This document shows positions 35,136-47,389 of a stretch of 64,000 nucleotides of DNA, piece after piece. Position numbers and translations under genes: made by a program. Position 1 is the first letter of the stretch. Each line of letters starts with the position of its first letter. Source of the DNA: Desarmillaria ectypa (lineage: Eukaryota; Basidiomycota; Agaricomycetes; Agaricales; Physalacriaceae). The stretch lies in the NCBI GenBank assembly GCA_030407005.1, contig JAUDYN010000008.1, positions 2,294,001 through 2,358,000 on the forward strand, read 5' to 3'. The notes beneath the pieces were generated by a model. It was not told the origin of the DNA, ran no database searches, and saw nothing but the letters and a program-made list of their open reading frames with translations.

Positions 35136-36844
35136 CGTGTATGAAAATGCAAGTCGTCCGATTGCCTTCGTCGCTACTTGTACGTTATCCATTGCGCTTG
35201 AGCCGGAAGATCACCGTCCAAAAGGTCGCGTGGCGAGTCCAGCATACACAAGACAATGATGAGGAGATACTGTCAAGAGCCGACGTCGCTCTAGAAGATA
35301 CCACAAAGAATCGAGGGCAGCATCCTGGGATCCCATCGTGTCACAGCACCTGTCTACTACTACTACCAATCCTCCGAGTTTGTGGCGGGTAAAGCCCGAC
35401 GGTCTTCTGCTCTTCATTACGGGAATGTGATCGCCAATTCAGCCAATGAATTGCCAGGGACAAGTTGAAAGACGTATTACACATATAATCATGAAAGAAA
35501 TCGACGGGAAGATTAATCTCAACTGACATCTGAAGTCGTGGATAGAGGGAGCCAAGCCAACCGCACCTTTTGTAAAGAAAGAAAAAGAAGAATACAGAAC
35601 TCGTGTCCATGAGTCTCCAGTCGAAAAGGCTGGAACCTGAGCTTGAGGAGTGATTTTCTGATCAAGTCCTAATCATTACTTGTGGCTCCACTTGGTAATT
35701 ACTATACCAGTTGAAGTGAGTTGTTAAGCCGTCGTACGACTTTTTAGTAGGTGGCAAGCGTCATTCTTACGGGATCGGCCTAAGTATGTTGGCTCAGTGT
35801 GTCCGTCACCACAGCCACGTTGATATGTGGACGCATGTGGATCCAACTATTCTGCTTACGTTTCCAATCGACCTTTGTTCCCAACACCAACACTCATTTC
35901 CAACTAGTATGCGTCCAAGCTCCCCTCAGTATCATAGCACATTGTCCAAGGTCCAGTCCCGTAAACGGCAATGGTCATTCGGCGGCTATCGGCATGGCCT
36001 GTATGCTCGTCTTTTCGGTACTCGGTCGCTGACGAAAAGGTTAGCCGCCTCGGCTGTCCAACCATTGCGCCAATTCTCGTATTCGAGTCGTGTCTTACGA
36101 CTTTACTCCCATGTAGACTGGCGACCGTCTGTCTGACCTGTTACAAGTCTAGCTCGTACGGAAGTGAATCATATACCGGATCCTCAAATAGCCGAACCTC
36201 TTTGTTCTTGAGTAGTGATCAGATGTGTACCACGTTGCTTGGGACTTTGGGTATGGACATGCTCTAGCACGTGAACTTTACCCGTCTTTTCACCGACAGC
36301 AGAGAACCCAGTGCCCACTCGCTGACCGGATGCCTGACTCGTTGGTCGTTGGGATCGGTGCTGCACAATGATCTTTCAGTGCATGCCAGGAAGCACCCAG
36401 GGCATCTGCTCTGCTCTATTCCTTTGCTGGAATCTTGTGGGGTGGGGGGATTATAGTTAGCGCTCAGGCTATGATGATTTTTGGCCCCGTTCTAATCACA
36501 TATTCTTCTCAGCATGTAAAGATCGGTAAAGAACCTGCCTAGAGGATCTGCCGATTCGTGTTGAATATTGGGCAAGCTTGAGTCAATACCATCTGGTGAG
36601 CTTTGTTATCAATCCCGTGCAGGAATAATCACACTTTTCTCTCGCGAAAGAATACCTGCGAAGTAGTCCCCATTTGAAAGCAACTCCGATATCCAAGGGA
36701 ACTTCTCGTTTCGTGATGTTACTTTTTCTACCAGCTATCATCCATTATCCCCTTCGATGTCTACTGGGACCATCCGTGAATGGCCGTTTTACGTCGGTCC
36801 GTTACTACATTACACATATTTTGTTGAAGATCTAACTTTAGCTG

Positions 36845-37276
36845 AAGGAATGCGAATCCCGCAACAGCTGGAGCTCCAGATGGTACATAGTACTATTACA
36901 TGCCGATATTCAGTGGCGAGTTGTCCGTGCCCCGTTTGCAATTGCGTTTAACGATCAATTACAGACGAATGTTCTCGTTGCCGATGATCTTGGTTGCCAA
37001 TTTGCCATTTCGGTGGAATTTCAAACCCGGCTAGCTCGTCTGCGGAACACCAAAGATCGCTTCATGGTTAACTTCCCGGTCTATGGACTCTCTATTTTGG
37101 CCATCCTCCTCCTGATATATGCTGGTAAGTCACCTCTAGTAACTGTTGTCAAAACAAAGTTGGTATCAAATATAAGTTTTTCAGAAACCTTTACCTCGTC
37201 GCAATGCAGCATCTACAGTCCCTCTAAAAAGCCAATAGTAGATCATATTCGTGAGGATGGAGAGATAATCCCGTGA
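36845..37276 (+). CDS. Unassigned open frame with one hydrophobic segment
   Basis: One frame stays open for about 144 codons. It reads RVVRAPFAIAFNDQL, VLVADDLGCQFAISVEF and RLARLRNTKDRFMVNF, followed by a likely membrane segment (VYGLSILAILLLIYAG). The only Met codons in the frame are internal (37,013 and 37,064), so if coding this is an exon of a larger gene. Upstream a different frame (36,757-36,951) is open and could be joined by splicing, but the only intron I can draw is 31 nt, too short. No family is recognised. Confidence 0.25.
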   Translation, partial: KECESRNSWSSRWYIVLLHADIQWRVVRAPFAIAFNDQLQTNVLVADDLGCQFAISVEFQTRLARLRNTKDRFMVNFPVYGLSILAILLLIYAGKSPLVTVVKTKLVSNISFSETFTSSQCSIYSPSKKPIVDHIREDGEIIP

Positions 37277-39125
37277 TATTCTTTTGCTCTTCCCGCTATC
37301 CCGCTCTTGATGCCGTACCTAAAACTATATAGCTCTATGAGCCAAGACGACAGCCCGGCTCAGCATGATAAATCAATGGGAATGCGATAGCGCCGATCCT
37401 GCTGATTTCAATATACAACTACTGACATCGCCGGATAATGGGGCTGCTGGCGATGCTTGCCCGTGCCCGTGCGTCCAGACTATCCATATGGCAGGCTTTG
37501 GAGTGAGGTCAGCTCAAGTCACAACAATATGTAATAAGACAGGTTATCAACATCTTACCCCTGACAGCCAACGTCAGGGTCGCTCCATTTCACAGTTGGC
37601 CAAAAAGATCAAAGCAGGGGATTGCGCTGCTGACGTCGCAACTGCCCACTGGTGGATGTGATCCACATGATGTAGATCCATGTGGACCCGACGGGAGGCC
37701 GCTTGCAAAGCTAGGAGTAAGCCGAAGCGACTGCATTGGATCGTTCTGGGAGGCATCATTATCATCATCTCAGAACTGCACCTATTGCCATTGCTCTTCC
37801 TCAAACAATGCTGCGCTTTGTACTGGCGCAGCCAAGCGAGGGCTATAGGCTATCACACTGCATAAAACCTCTTCTCAAGATGAGATGGCCAGAGGAAGAC
37901 ATTGTCAAGTCGGGCGGCCCAAAACGCAACATGTCAAGCTTCTTCCTCAACTGCGATTGGAAGCTTCTTCTCCGCCCGTATTGCGCTCGTCGCTAGATCG
38001 GCGAGGAAGAATGCCAAATTCCCGCAGTGCTTGACAATGCTATTCTGCCTTTCGTTGCTGTAGGCAGCCATATAGTTGGTCCGTCAAGTCTTTCATGACC
38101 ACGGGGGCCATCGCGGGCACAATGCTGCGAGGACAGATGGCACAATTATCCGGTTATGACGGTATCGTCCCTTTTCCTTTCCCGTGAAGGAGAGAGCATC
38201 TTTGACGTTACCGCGACTGCCGAAACGGCTTTGGATGTGAGCCATGCTACCTGTCGCATCTGTTTAGCCACGTCTCAATGAAGCGATTCGAATGAAGCTT
38301 CGTACCGAAACTGAACGCTGCAAAATAGTCACCTCCTGCGCGCGAAGTTCCTCTACTCCTTCGGCTTGTTTGCAGAGGGCTTGTCATCTTGGGTGCCGAG
38401 AAAAAGAAGATGGACACAATGAACTCCTGCGGAAGCAGACCGCCTATGCGATGGCTAACCAGCCAGCAACAAAAACCTACCTCCGGCGCAGTTCCAGGCT
38501 TAACGAGACTTGCGTCGTGAAGGTGTCTGATCAACGGGGAACGCCCGCGGCCTATCGCTATCACGAACAAGACGTCGCGGGCAAGCCCGTATCTCAAATA
38601 GCTCGACTGCATCAGTTGGGATGGGATCGAGGCGGAGGGCAAATCGGCTCGGTACCCTGCTATCACTTTTTGTTTCTGAACGTCCTGACTATGGTTGATG
38701 AACATGCAGCTTCGCTCGGGAACGATGGAATTATGGCACCAGAAAAAGCCAAAAATTGTTCAGAAAATTGTTTCCGCGTTTAAGAAAACCACTTATACCC
38801 AAACATCTGGAAGCCTAATAGGAAGACATCAGGACGAGGTAACGCATGGTGTGCGTCAGGGCAATTCGGTATGTGGTCTGATGCCTTTTTGCTGCTATAT
38901 ACTATTGGACGAGAGCTTATGGCAACCTTGTACAATGAAGCGAATGGGAAGAGACAGAGATCTTTCCCGCTGTTTGAAACAGGTTCTGGAAGTTCATCGG
39001 CGGTCCCTAGAATGACTGATGATGCGGTCTCGTAGGGAGCACGATCGCGTCAACGTCAGAATGTAACTTATTCTCGTGTTCCTTTGCAGGGACGGCACGC
39101 CATGTTGTTCACACGGCAAACTGAT

Positions 39126-39372
39126 TGTTGTAAAAAACGGGGGAGGAGGGATCAGTTCGTTCCCAGTTAATACATGCGCGGTGTCAGGCCAATAGTATTG
39201 CGCTTGGCTGAGTTCTGCAAACGCATGCAGATGTACACTACTGTACCTACTTATATACTAAATGTTAATTTACTAGAATTTTCTTCAACTTTTCTAATAC
39301 TTCTCCCTTAATCAGCAAGTTCGGCATGATGCCGGATTGCCATCATCTCGGCTCAACTCTCAAATTCCAACA
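39126..39372 (+). repeat. Solo Ty1/copia LTR with perfect 5-bp target duplication
   Basis: 247 bp, beginning TGTTGTAAAAAACGGGGG and ending CTCAAATTCCAACA, homologous along its whole length to 14,805-15,050 and to the inverse copy at 1150-1397. It is flanked by CTGAT on both sides (39,121-39,125 and 39,373-39,377). No internal retrotransposon sequence is present. It has nine CpG sites, the most of the three copies, which suggests the least deamination. A TATATACTAAATG box is retained. Confidence 0.93.
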
Positions 39373-41091
39373 CTGATACTGACGTTGATGGGCTCCCAAG
39401 CACCGTTGTATCATTATGCGCAGATCCCTCGCTTGATCTTACGGAACCCGGTCCGTTGCTTTCATCAACCGCATTATGGGCTACGACTATCGGCTGATGC
39501 GTTTTCGTTATAGCCTGACTCGCTAGCGTCGCAGTTCGAGACGGTGTCCCCTTGTTTTCATTGTGGATGAGGTCCTTAAAGTGATTCTTGGATGAGTACC
39601 CCGTCAAGGACGAAAATGCCGAGCCAATAAGCTCAAGAGTAACGGTAAGAAAGCACGAGAGGTGCTCGCCTTCTCCTGGTCACTGGCTCGTCTACTGGCT
39701 TGGCCTGTTTCTCGTATTCAATAGCACACCGCCAGCCCGAACACCTCACTTCGCACCCACGCTCGCTCAATCCGATCAAGACTGAACTAGGGGTTCAGTC
39801 GATGTTGATCAAAACACTTGCGAGTTCTAGAGCTTGTGGGAGCGTCGCGGGGTATACGTCGCGTAAGTGTAAAATACACCTGGTGAGCTGATATTCATTG
39901 TTGTTATATGAACATATACTAATGCGTTATACGGTAGGCGGACATCTGTGATAATATCAAATATATCTTGAACAGTTTCAATGTGTTTGCTGGGATCACC
40001 CAGCCATTGGATTGATGGAGTTATCGTGTGTCTGGGCTGCAGCCACTTGTATGGCGTCATGTGGAACGAAAGAGGCTCCGTGCGTACACCTTCAAGGTTC
40101 TATAAAGCGGGGCCCCTGCTGAACAATACGTACAAAAGCGACGGGCGTCGAAAATTGCTATGTTCGTTTGTATTCCAGCAACTTTGATACCGCGCGTATC
40201 CTATACGTCATGGCCCACGTTGTCTTGTTGGCGCTTCCACTGCCAGTGGGTCAACTTCAAAATGCAAATACTTGCGGTATATCCGGACTTTCTCTTGAGT
40301 CTTGAATTGCTACGCCCCGCCTCGTCGTTATACGTCATAGAGAACTCACGGCGTCTGCTATTGGGTGCAAATTTTACATTCCAGAACGACTTGGCAGGAT
40401 ACTTTGAAGTGCATCATGCACATCATGAAATAGGCTACTTATGCCAAAGAATGTCGGAAATCTTAAAGGCTTGATTCGTTGCTCCTCTACAAAGCATGAA
40501 GTATATATTCCTGGTGGAGTGGTGCTGCAGCTTTATAGATCTAACCACTCTCACCATTGTTGTCGGACATATTGTGATGGTGGGGATTACCGTCTTGATG
40601 GATGATCTTTGCTGCACACTCTAGGTTCGAGTCCCTCCATGCGAATCGCTTTGGTGTGAACTTTTTTGGGTTCGGTGAGTCGGTATTTACGTTTCGTTCA
40701 AATGCTGCCAGTTTTGACTTTCTGCGTTTCCAGTTGTATTGCCATGTAAAATGTAAATGCAATGATTACACAGACCATGATCGGGATCCTGGATGGGCGT
40801 TCGTCGGACATCTGTGAGTTGCTACTAGACCTGTAACCGGTACCTACATGAGCAAGTGTCAATGGTAGACCGGTCACAGGTTCAAGCTGCTCCCGAAAAT
40901 GAGACGGTGTAGGCATCGCCCTATCAATTCCGTTTACAAGGTTCACTTCTCGGCGTTGGGGGGTTTTCGTTGTCTCTAATGTTTCGTCGGCATGACCGCA
41001 ACGCCTTAGAAGAGGCAAACTTCTCTACTTGCAACTGACTTCTGATTCGATGGGAATACACTAATATACACTTCAATCTTCTACATTTGAT
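39373..41091. other. Region without recognised gene
   Basis: No domain recognised. A tRNA B-box-like GGTTCGAGTCC occurs near 40,624, but no cloverleaf can be folded around it. The region forms the 3' side of the aldo/keto reductase gene. Confidence 0.4.
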
Positions 41092-42269
41092 TCAAAGACC
41101 GGTAGGGAGCTGGGGGAGCGGGAAGTCCTTTTCCATATGCTCGGTATAATAACGCCAATGTACCGTCTTTCCCACATCGGAGATCTCCCGCACTTCTTGG
41201 GGATTGAGAAGGCCTTCTGGGAGGTACATAATGTCGGCAAGACGGTGAATGTGGCCTTTATTTCCAGATGCAGTTACAGCGGCGGCGCCTGTAGCTCGGA
41301 CCCATAGGAGAAGCACCGCGGACGGGTCGAAGGGTTCCGAGATAAAGCCCGGGTCGACCGCGGAGGAGGCTTTAATCTAAAGCAGGGATATTCATGTAAA
41401 TTCTACCTGATATGAGCGGAGGCCAACCAACCGCAGACGCGTTGTCCTTGTTCAAACGTTGAGCGATGCGCAGCAGGATGGGCTGCAGAGGTCCACCTGT
41501 GGGGTGACGAATGGCTGGAGTAAGAGGGCCATAGGCTTCCGTGACAATGCCGTGCACCTTCTGGATAGCAAGGACAGGCTCGATATGTGCAAGCACATAA
41601 GGATGGTACTCAAGCTAAGGCCAGATGGTAAATTAACAGAAAGGATATATTATGAATTAGTTACACGAACCTGATTAACGACAGGCTTGTGACGGGCGCC
41701 TTCGAGAACGACTTTGAGATCCTGCGGACGGAAGTTGCTAACTCCAATGCTCTTTAGCTTTCCTTCATCTTTGAGATCCTCAAGAATTTGCCATAACTTT
41801 TTGAGAGATGCGTCTTGGTCCTCGGCAACGTAGGGATTGTGGATGAGGAAGAGATCGGGAATGAAGCCAAGTTTGGTGAGAGACTCGTCGATGGATGCAC
41901 GGACTTCGGCAAGGGGAACGGGAACGTCCTTTGTGTCCTTGGAATCGAGCGGCGGGGGGCGTTCGGAGACTATATGCACGTAAGCAAGCGTAAATAAATA
42001 TAACTAGAAAGCCTACTCTTGCTAGTAACCCAAATGGCCTCTTTCCCGATACCAGATTTTGCGATGACTGAGCCCGTGTTGGTTTCATTGCGATAGTTCT
42101 GAGCGGTGTCGATGTGACGGATGCCAACGCGTAGAGCTTCACTGCCCGATTCGAGGGCGGTTTTCTTTGCGTCACCTGAGCCGTTTCCCCAACCTAGCCA
42201 GGGAATATGGGCACCATCGAGGAGGGGAATTGTGCCGTGGGACCGCGGGTGATGTGGTGGTGGCGACAT
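41092..42269 (-). CDS. Aldo/keto reductase (NADPH-dependent oxidoreductase)
   Basis: Four exons on the minus strand: 42269-42017, 41969-41671, 41614-41432, 41376-41092. They total 1020 nt in phase, giving 339 residues. The catalytic tetrad is visible: Asp54 and Tyr59 (IRHIDTAQNYRNE), Lys84 (WVTSK) and His128 (DLFLIHNPY). Family motifs follow: KSIGVSNFRPQDL, EAYGPLTP, and GAAAVTASGNKGHI, which binds the cofactor phosphate. The C-terminus YYTEHMEKDFPLP is typical of fungal Gcy1/Ypr1-like relatives. It reduces carbonyls using NAD(P)H; the substrate is unknown. Exon 4 begins with about 25 residues (IKASSAVDPGFISEPFDPS) before the conserved AVLLLW strand, longer than usual, so the third intron may be misdrawn. 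Confidence 0.88.
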
Positions 42270-42835
42270 GGTGGTTTAGTAATAAAGTAAACTACATCAT
42301 TGATGGTACCAACGGCCCAACTTCCGGGGGTCCTATGTCTATCGACATTGTCTATTCCATCCTTCTAACAGCCAAGCCAAGCACGGCGGTGTCAGAGCAC
42401 CTCTGTGTTAGAAGCCAGGCGCGGGGCGGAGTAGCATACAAGTTGCGAAGGCGGTCATGCATTGCAGCAGAAGGGAATACTACGGTAAACTCTCGGGTCG
42501 TGTAAGTGGTTCCCTTATACTGGTGACCGGGGCCGTCTCTCTGGGGGTTTCTTGCTTACGATGCCAAAAGGTCCAGAGAGACGGTTACGAGTCCAGCTTT
42601 CACGCGCATTGCAAATGTTGCGTCAAGTGGGAACAATCCGCTTCTGCCTTGTACCGCAATGGTGGCATAGGTAATAGAGTGGATTATAATGGCTCGCTAC
42701 TTGGCCCGATAGCAGCATTGATGATGTTGCCGCCGAGAAAAGTTGGTCCAAACTTGCGAAAGAGGCGAGCAAAAACTGCGGTTCAACACGGATGACGTAG
42801 AAAGAATTTGCTCATATGTTACAACCGAAATCACC
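42270..42835. other. Intergenic region between two minus-strand genes
   Basis: It holds the 5' side of the aldo/keto reductase gene and the 3' side of EMC2. No gene or repeat recognised. Plus-strand open frames here are not supported. Confidence 0.4.
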
Positions 42836-43975
42836 TTAGTACGTATCACCCATCCACCCAACAACAGCGTCTCTCCCTTGAGCCGTCTGTTTGTCTGTCA
42901 CAGAGTATGTGGCCATAACCCGCTCCGTGGCGAGCTCGTCGATAAGCCTCAAGTTCTTCGGAGGCGGCGTCCTTGAAGTTGAAGGGAGAGAAGAGTTTGC
43001 CAGTAGTCGACGAGCACACTGAACAGCTATGAGTCTAGGTTCACCGAGACTGAAATGGAGAACTTACCAGCTTGACACCCCACCACGCCCGAATACTGAT
43101 CCCTGTCGCGGCAGTCTCATGCGGAGACGACACGCCTCGTTCCGTCATATCCACCACGACCAGACACATCTTGATCGCCAAGGGTATGTCACCGGCGGTA
43201 TATGCTGTTTCTGCAAAACGCAGGAAGTGAAACGGGTTTTGGGGAGCAAGAAGGAGAACGTGAGAGAGCGCTTGAAGAGATTGTGTATATCTAGCTTGTA
43301 ATGAGACTTCGTGAGATGGGACAGAAAGGGTAACGTACTGATTGCATGACGAGTAGATGTCTGCAAGCTCTAACCAACCCTCGATGTCGTTGTAGAAGGT
43401 GTCCAGATAGGTACAGAGCTCATCGACGGTCTTTTCAATCTTGTCGGTTCGTTTTCGGAGGGATATCCGGCGTTTCCAGATTGCCTGTGGCATCGTCAGC
43501 CAATACTCACTAGTATAGCTCGACCACATACGGCATTGGCAGAGTCCTCCGCGAGCAGTTCATCGTAGAATTTCATGACAGTCTCTGGTGACTGCGTCAC
43601 CTCCATTCGTATGCCAGTGAGGACGCTCACTCGAGGAGAACCAGGGAACTTGTTAGATAGCTGCGTTAAGCATTCCTGTCTTTAATGTTAGTGAAGAATG
43701 AGGATGCTGCGAGCGATCGGTAAACGTACGTCCGCCACATCCAACCGTCCAATATCTATCGCTGCGAGTGCAAGCTGCTCTAGGAATGCCCATGCTGGAG
43801 GAATGTTAAAAAACGTTGAACAGTGTATTGGACAGAGATACTCACCATCGTCACCCAACTTTCGCACTCCGTTCGACTTGAGAACAATAGAGCCTTTCTC
43901 TATGACATCCTGTGATGCTCGTGTATTGTGCGCACGGTAGTTGGCCAGCGTCTTGAGCGCCGAGGATAATGACAT
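42836..43975 (-). CDS. EMC2: ER membrane protein complex subunit 2 (TPR protein)
   Basis: Six exons on the minus strand: 43975-43846, 43794-43730, 43675-43532, 43484-43339, 43290-43068, 43018-42836. They total 891 nt in phase, giving 296 residues, the usual length for EMC2. Diagnostic stretches are AIWKRRISLRKRTDKIEKTV, DTFYNDIEGWLELADIYSS and HVLLLAPQNPFHFLRFAET, tetratricopeptide-type helices of the EMC2 family. In the known complex this soluble subunit binds the cytosolic face of the ER membrane complex, which inserts tail-anchored and multipass membrane proteins. All introns are canonical GT-AG. The start MSLSSALKTLANYRAH is the first Met of the frame and precedes conserved sequence. Confidence 0.92.
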
Positions 43976-45377
43976 GGTCGCCGTGATAAAGAAAGCTGGT
44001 GACGGTTGTTTACATAACACTCTTTTATGACCATCATCCACGACTTGTAAAGCCCTGGCTATTTCTCTGGCTTTCTCTCCGCACGAGTTCGACAAGTTCC
44101 TCAGCGATGGTTGCGACAGGATCAAGCTCTCAACATTGCATGTCAAATGCTAGCACCAGGAATCGCAGTCATGCTGGCGGGGTCAGTTAGTGACAGTTGA
44201 GTTGCCAGTCTTGGTACGTTCAGCTTCTATATTGCGAGCAAGGACGAAATCAAGCGCCCTACCTGACTATATGTGCGTTCTGTGTTTCTACCCTGGCGTA
44301 GTAACCGTTCGTTGGATGAGGGTAGTATAATTTGCAACCGGAGCTCTTTCGCTTTTTTGAGTATTCTGTTAGGTACTCATAGCTAACGCGTTTCCTTTTT
44401 ATATAGGTTTTTATCTCGACGGGTGGCGTACCCTATGCCAACCGTCACTCACCACAGAGAGGTTTATCGAAGACACCGTTCACTCGACTATTTCTGGACC
44501 AGGATGTGTCGGCAACTTTTCCCCATAGATCATCTATTATAAGATCTGCCACCCACTGACGCTGTATGATGCAAGGAATGTGCTCGCTATGCTCCTTCGT
44601 CGTCAAAGCCTTACATCAATCTACCAACATTGATTACTGACGCCCGTGTATATTTGACTTTGCGTGTCTTATTCTTGAATTCACCTTGCCCAAGCTGATC
44701 TCTGCAGTATTTGCCTCAATATACAATAGACTAAACTTCGACGACCCGCATACACCTGATAATTCTATATGACGGGACGGCCAGCTATGGCAGAAAAAAT
44801 TAGGTTTGAAATGGAATTACTAGGAGTGCCAAAAGCGTTTGCGGCTTTGTTCGACAGAAAAATCGAGCCGAAAAGCAACATGATTTGATGGGACGGTCGA
44901 AATTGGCCGTCTACGCAAGATATGAAGGTGTGATCTGCGGGAAATGCGGGGTGTATCAAGAAGGGTCGCCCACAAGGAATTAAATTTGTTTTATCTGGGG
45001 ATGTCCATGATCCAACAGAGGAAAGCCGGACCTTTCTTTCCTTCAGACTCATTTTGATGCATGTAAGTCACACTTTTGCATTCAGTGCGTCTGTACCATG
45101 AAGGTCCGTAAAAACCTTAAATCTCTCTTTAACCGTTTTCACATCAATTCGCGCAAGTATCTTCCTTTTGAGCCAAGGTCCATTCCCTTTCCGAATACCT
45201 TCGCCATAGGCTGACATGGGAACCTGGTTAACGTCACTGACCTTTAACGCTATTAGTTTTGATACCCATGCGTTTTATCATATGGGATTAATTCCATGAT
45301 CCACGTCGAGAAGAATATGTTCATAAACGGCGAGGAGCAGGAGGTGCCTCTCCCATCTTCCATTTTTTCGCATCGCC
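43976..45377. other. Intergenic region upstream of EMC2 and the DUF6534-like gene
   Basis: The divergent genes EMC2 (-) and the DUF6534-like gene (+) should both be promoted from here. A minus-strand open frame (45,052-44,765) and short plus-strand frames are open but unrecognised. Confidence 0.4.
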
Positions 45378-47389
45378 ATGCCTGAGAAGTTTGACGACAC
45401 GTTCGGGTGCATGTTTATCTCGTTCTCACTCGACCTAATGTGCGTCTTTATTCGTACCGTCCTTCGAGGTACTAATCTTAACCCCTTCACAGGTGTTACG
45501 GTGCGGGCTTCGTGAGTCGCATTTATTAACGAAATGTCGGACCGGCTCTCTGAGTTAACCACTAGCTCGCGGTCCTGCAATACTTCCGCCATGGGTATGG
45601 GTCCAAGGACTCGGTCGTAATCAAGGCTATGGCACTAGCACTAGGGTACCGGCGACTGCCCTTCGTATCAGTTGAAGTATTGACACTTTTTTGCTAGATT
45701 TCTAGCTACTGTACACGTCACTACATTTATTGCATGGGCGTATGATGACCTCATCAGTCGCTTTGGAGCGTTTGAAAGGCTCGATGCTATGCCACGGTTA
45801 GTTTGTTGCTTCACTCGTTCAAATGACACACCCTGAGCATTTCCTAGGACCGCGCTCGTAAGCCCTTTGCCTTTCATCAAATCGTGATGCTCATCTCCAC
45901 GGTAGGTACAACTCCTAGCGATCGTAAGTTTATTACAGTTCACTTTGATGTTGTCTTACATTCTATTTACCAAGTATTTGGTTACCTTCATTTCCCAATG
46001 GTAAACTTACGTTCACTTGCGGTGATCGTACAATTAACAGATGATCGTCCTATAGATTTTTTACCACACGCATCTGGATCCGTAAGTTGCGCGATCATGC
46101 CCCCAATAATCCAAGCATTGAGTATCTTTCTAGTCACGCACAAGTGGTATTTGGCAGGCCCGATTGTACGCCTTTCCTTTTAGTCAGCTCGACGTACAAA
46201 GTGAATTGACGAAACTTAGGCGATCTTGGCTCTGATTAATATCAGTACGTCAGCTTTTTTACTCGCGAAGCTGGTGCCCTTATTTTGCTTTGAATTTCAC
46301 ATTAGCTGCCGGAATCAGTGTGTACTTTTCTTTCATCATGCCAACTCCAGTTAACGTGTACCCCATTAGCGCAAACGACACTAAGGTTTTTCTTCAATAC
46401 TTCGTTTTTTAGTTCTTACCAGTCTGACTGCTTCTTCCTTAGTGGAATCGGTGGCACATTCAGCAATCTCATAAATACTGAGGTAGGTCTCCATCAACGT
46501 GATAAAAACACCTCAATAGATCAGAACATAGAAAGTGACAAGTCTACAAGCGGCTGCCACGGCAGCATGCGACTTGCTGATCACGGCAACGCTATGCTGT
46601 ATTTTGAATCAGAAACGGACAGGAATCAAGACGTGAATCTCCCGTTTTGTTTAAGAGACCTGTCTTTCTGACATATACACGAAATAGAACCGATACTCTG
46701 CTCGACAATCTCATCATCCTGGCAATCAATCGTGGTGCCGTCACGAGTCTTGCAGCGCTGTTCAACTTAATACTGGTATGTCATTATTTCTCTAGGCAAC
46801 CTGTTTCGCCGAACTTGAGATTTTGTAGTTTGTATGGCGCCCTGAGGCGATGATCTTGTGGTGCGAACAATGTCACCGAGCTGAACATGAAATGCTCATT
46901 CTTTGATAAGTATGATACCCCTTCTTCCCAGTTGTCAATGTGAGTCAACCTATCGGCCCAAAATTTTCTCACCGAGTCTCACCTGTCCGGTTACAGTCTA
47001 TGTACTGTCAGTTGTTGGAGGGTGTGCCTAATTCCGTATTTCTCTATCCAACTCTGACATGACCGGTACACTTTCAGTCTCAATTCTCGTAGAAGTTTGC
47101 GTGATGATGGTCGGGATGCAGTGACACTCCCGCTTGAGTCAATGTCCGGAAGCGAAAGTAGTGCTGCAGGATCAGGAGGAGTTCAAGTGGTACGTATCCC
47201 TTGCTCAATACCTTTCCGGCACTGAAAATCGCCTTAGTCAACGTCAGTCATGAGCTGGAAAGATGGATCCCAGCTCGGTTCGCACAAGGTAAGCTGGACT
47301 GCGCTATTGTCTCGAGCACATATTTCAATGAACGACAGAACACCGGTACCGGTATTGACAAATACCTTCCGTCTTCGGTCTCTCTGTGA
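45378..47389 (+). CDS. DUF6534-like multi-spanning membrane protein
   Basis: Start MPEKFDDTFGCMFISFSL at 45,378. Reading through three short introns joins this to CYGAGF, then LAVLQYFRHGYGSKDSVV, then KAMALALGFLATVHVTTF and WAYDDLISRFGAFERLDAMP, the layout of the N-terminal helices of Agaricomycete DUF6534 proteins. Later exons include RTDTLLDNLIILAINRGA with FNLIL (about 46,695-46,772), the conserved DUF6534 core, then LNSRRSLRDDGRDAV near 47,085 and a Ser-rich tail ending NTGTGIDKYLPSSVSL at 47,389. Exons between about 45,850 and 46,680 and around 46,770-47,080 could not all be fixed; one 20-nt gap after FNLIL is too short for an intron, so part of the gene may be damaged. The function of the family is unknown. 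Confidence 0.6.

Larger units (their letters stand above)
31474..39125. other. Gene-poor region, 7.6 kb
   Basis: No recognisable gene family on either strand. Open frames up to about 163 codons occur (38,292-38,783 plus; 38,705-38,247 minus), but they overlap each other antisense and have no motifs. Composition is unlike the CpG-poor retrotransposon block, so this is not the same kind of decayed repeat. Candidate items inside are listed separately (34,788-35,135 and 36,845-37,276). Confidence 0.4.

Noticed and set aside
38247..38783. Overlapping antisense frames of 152 and 163 codons
   Set aside because: Mutually antisense over almost the same bases with no recognisable motif or splice extension; not enough to call either.
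40560..40650. tRNA-like gene suggested by GGTTCGAGTCC near 40,624
   Set aside because: The T-stem has mismatches and no acceptor or anticodon arms pair in a 70-90 nt span; at most a tRNA relic.
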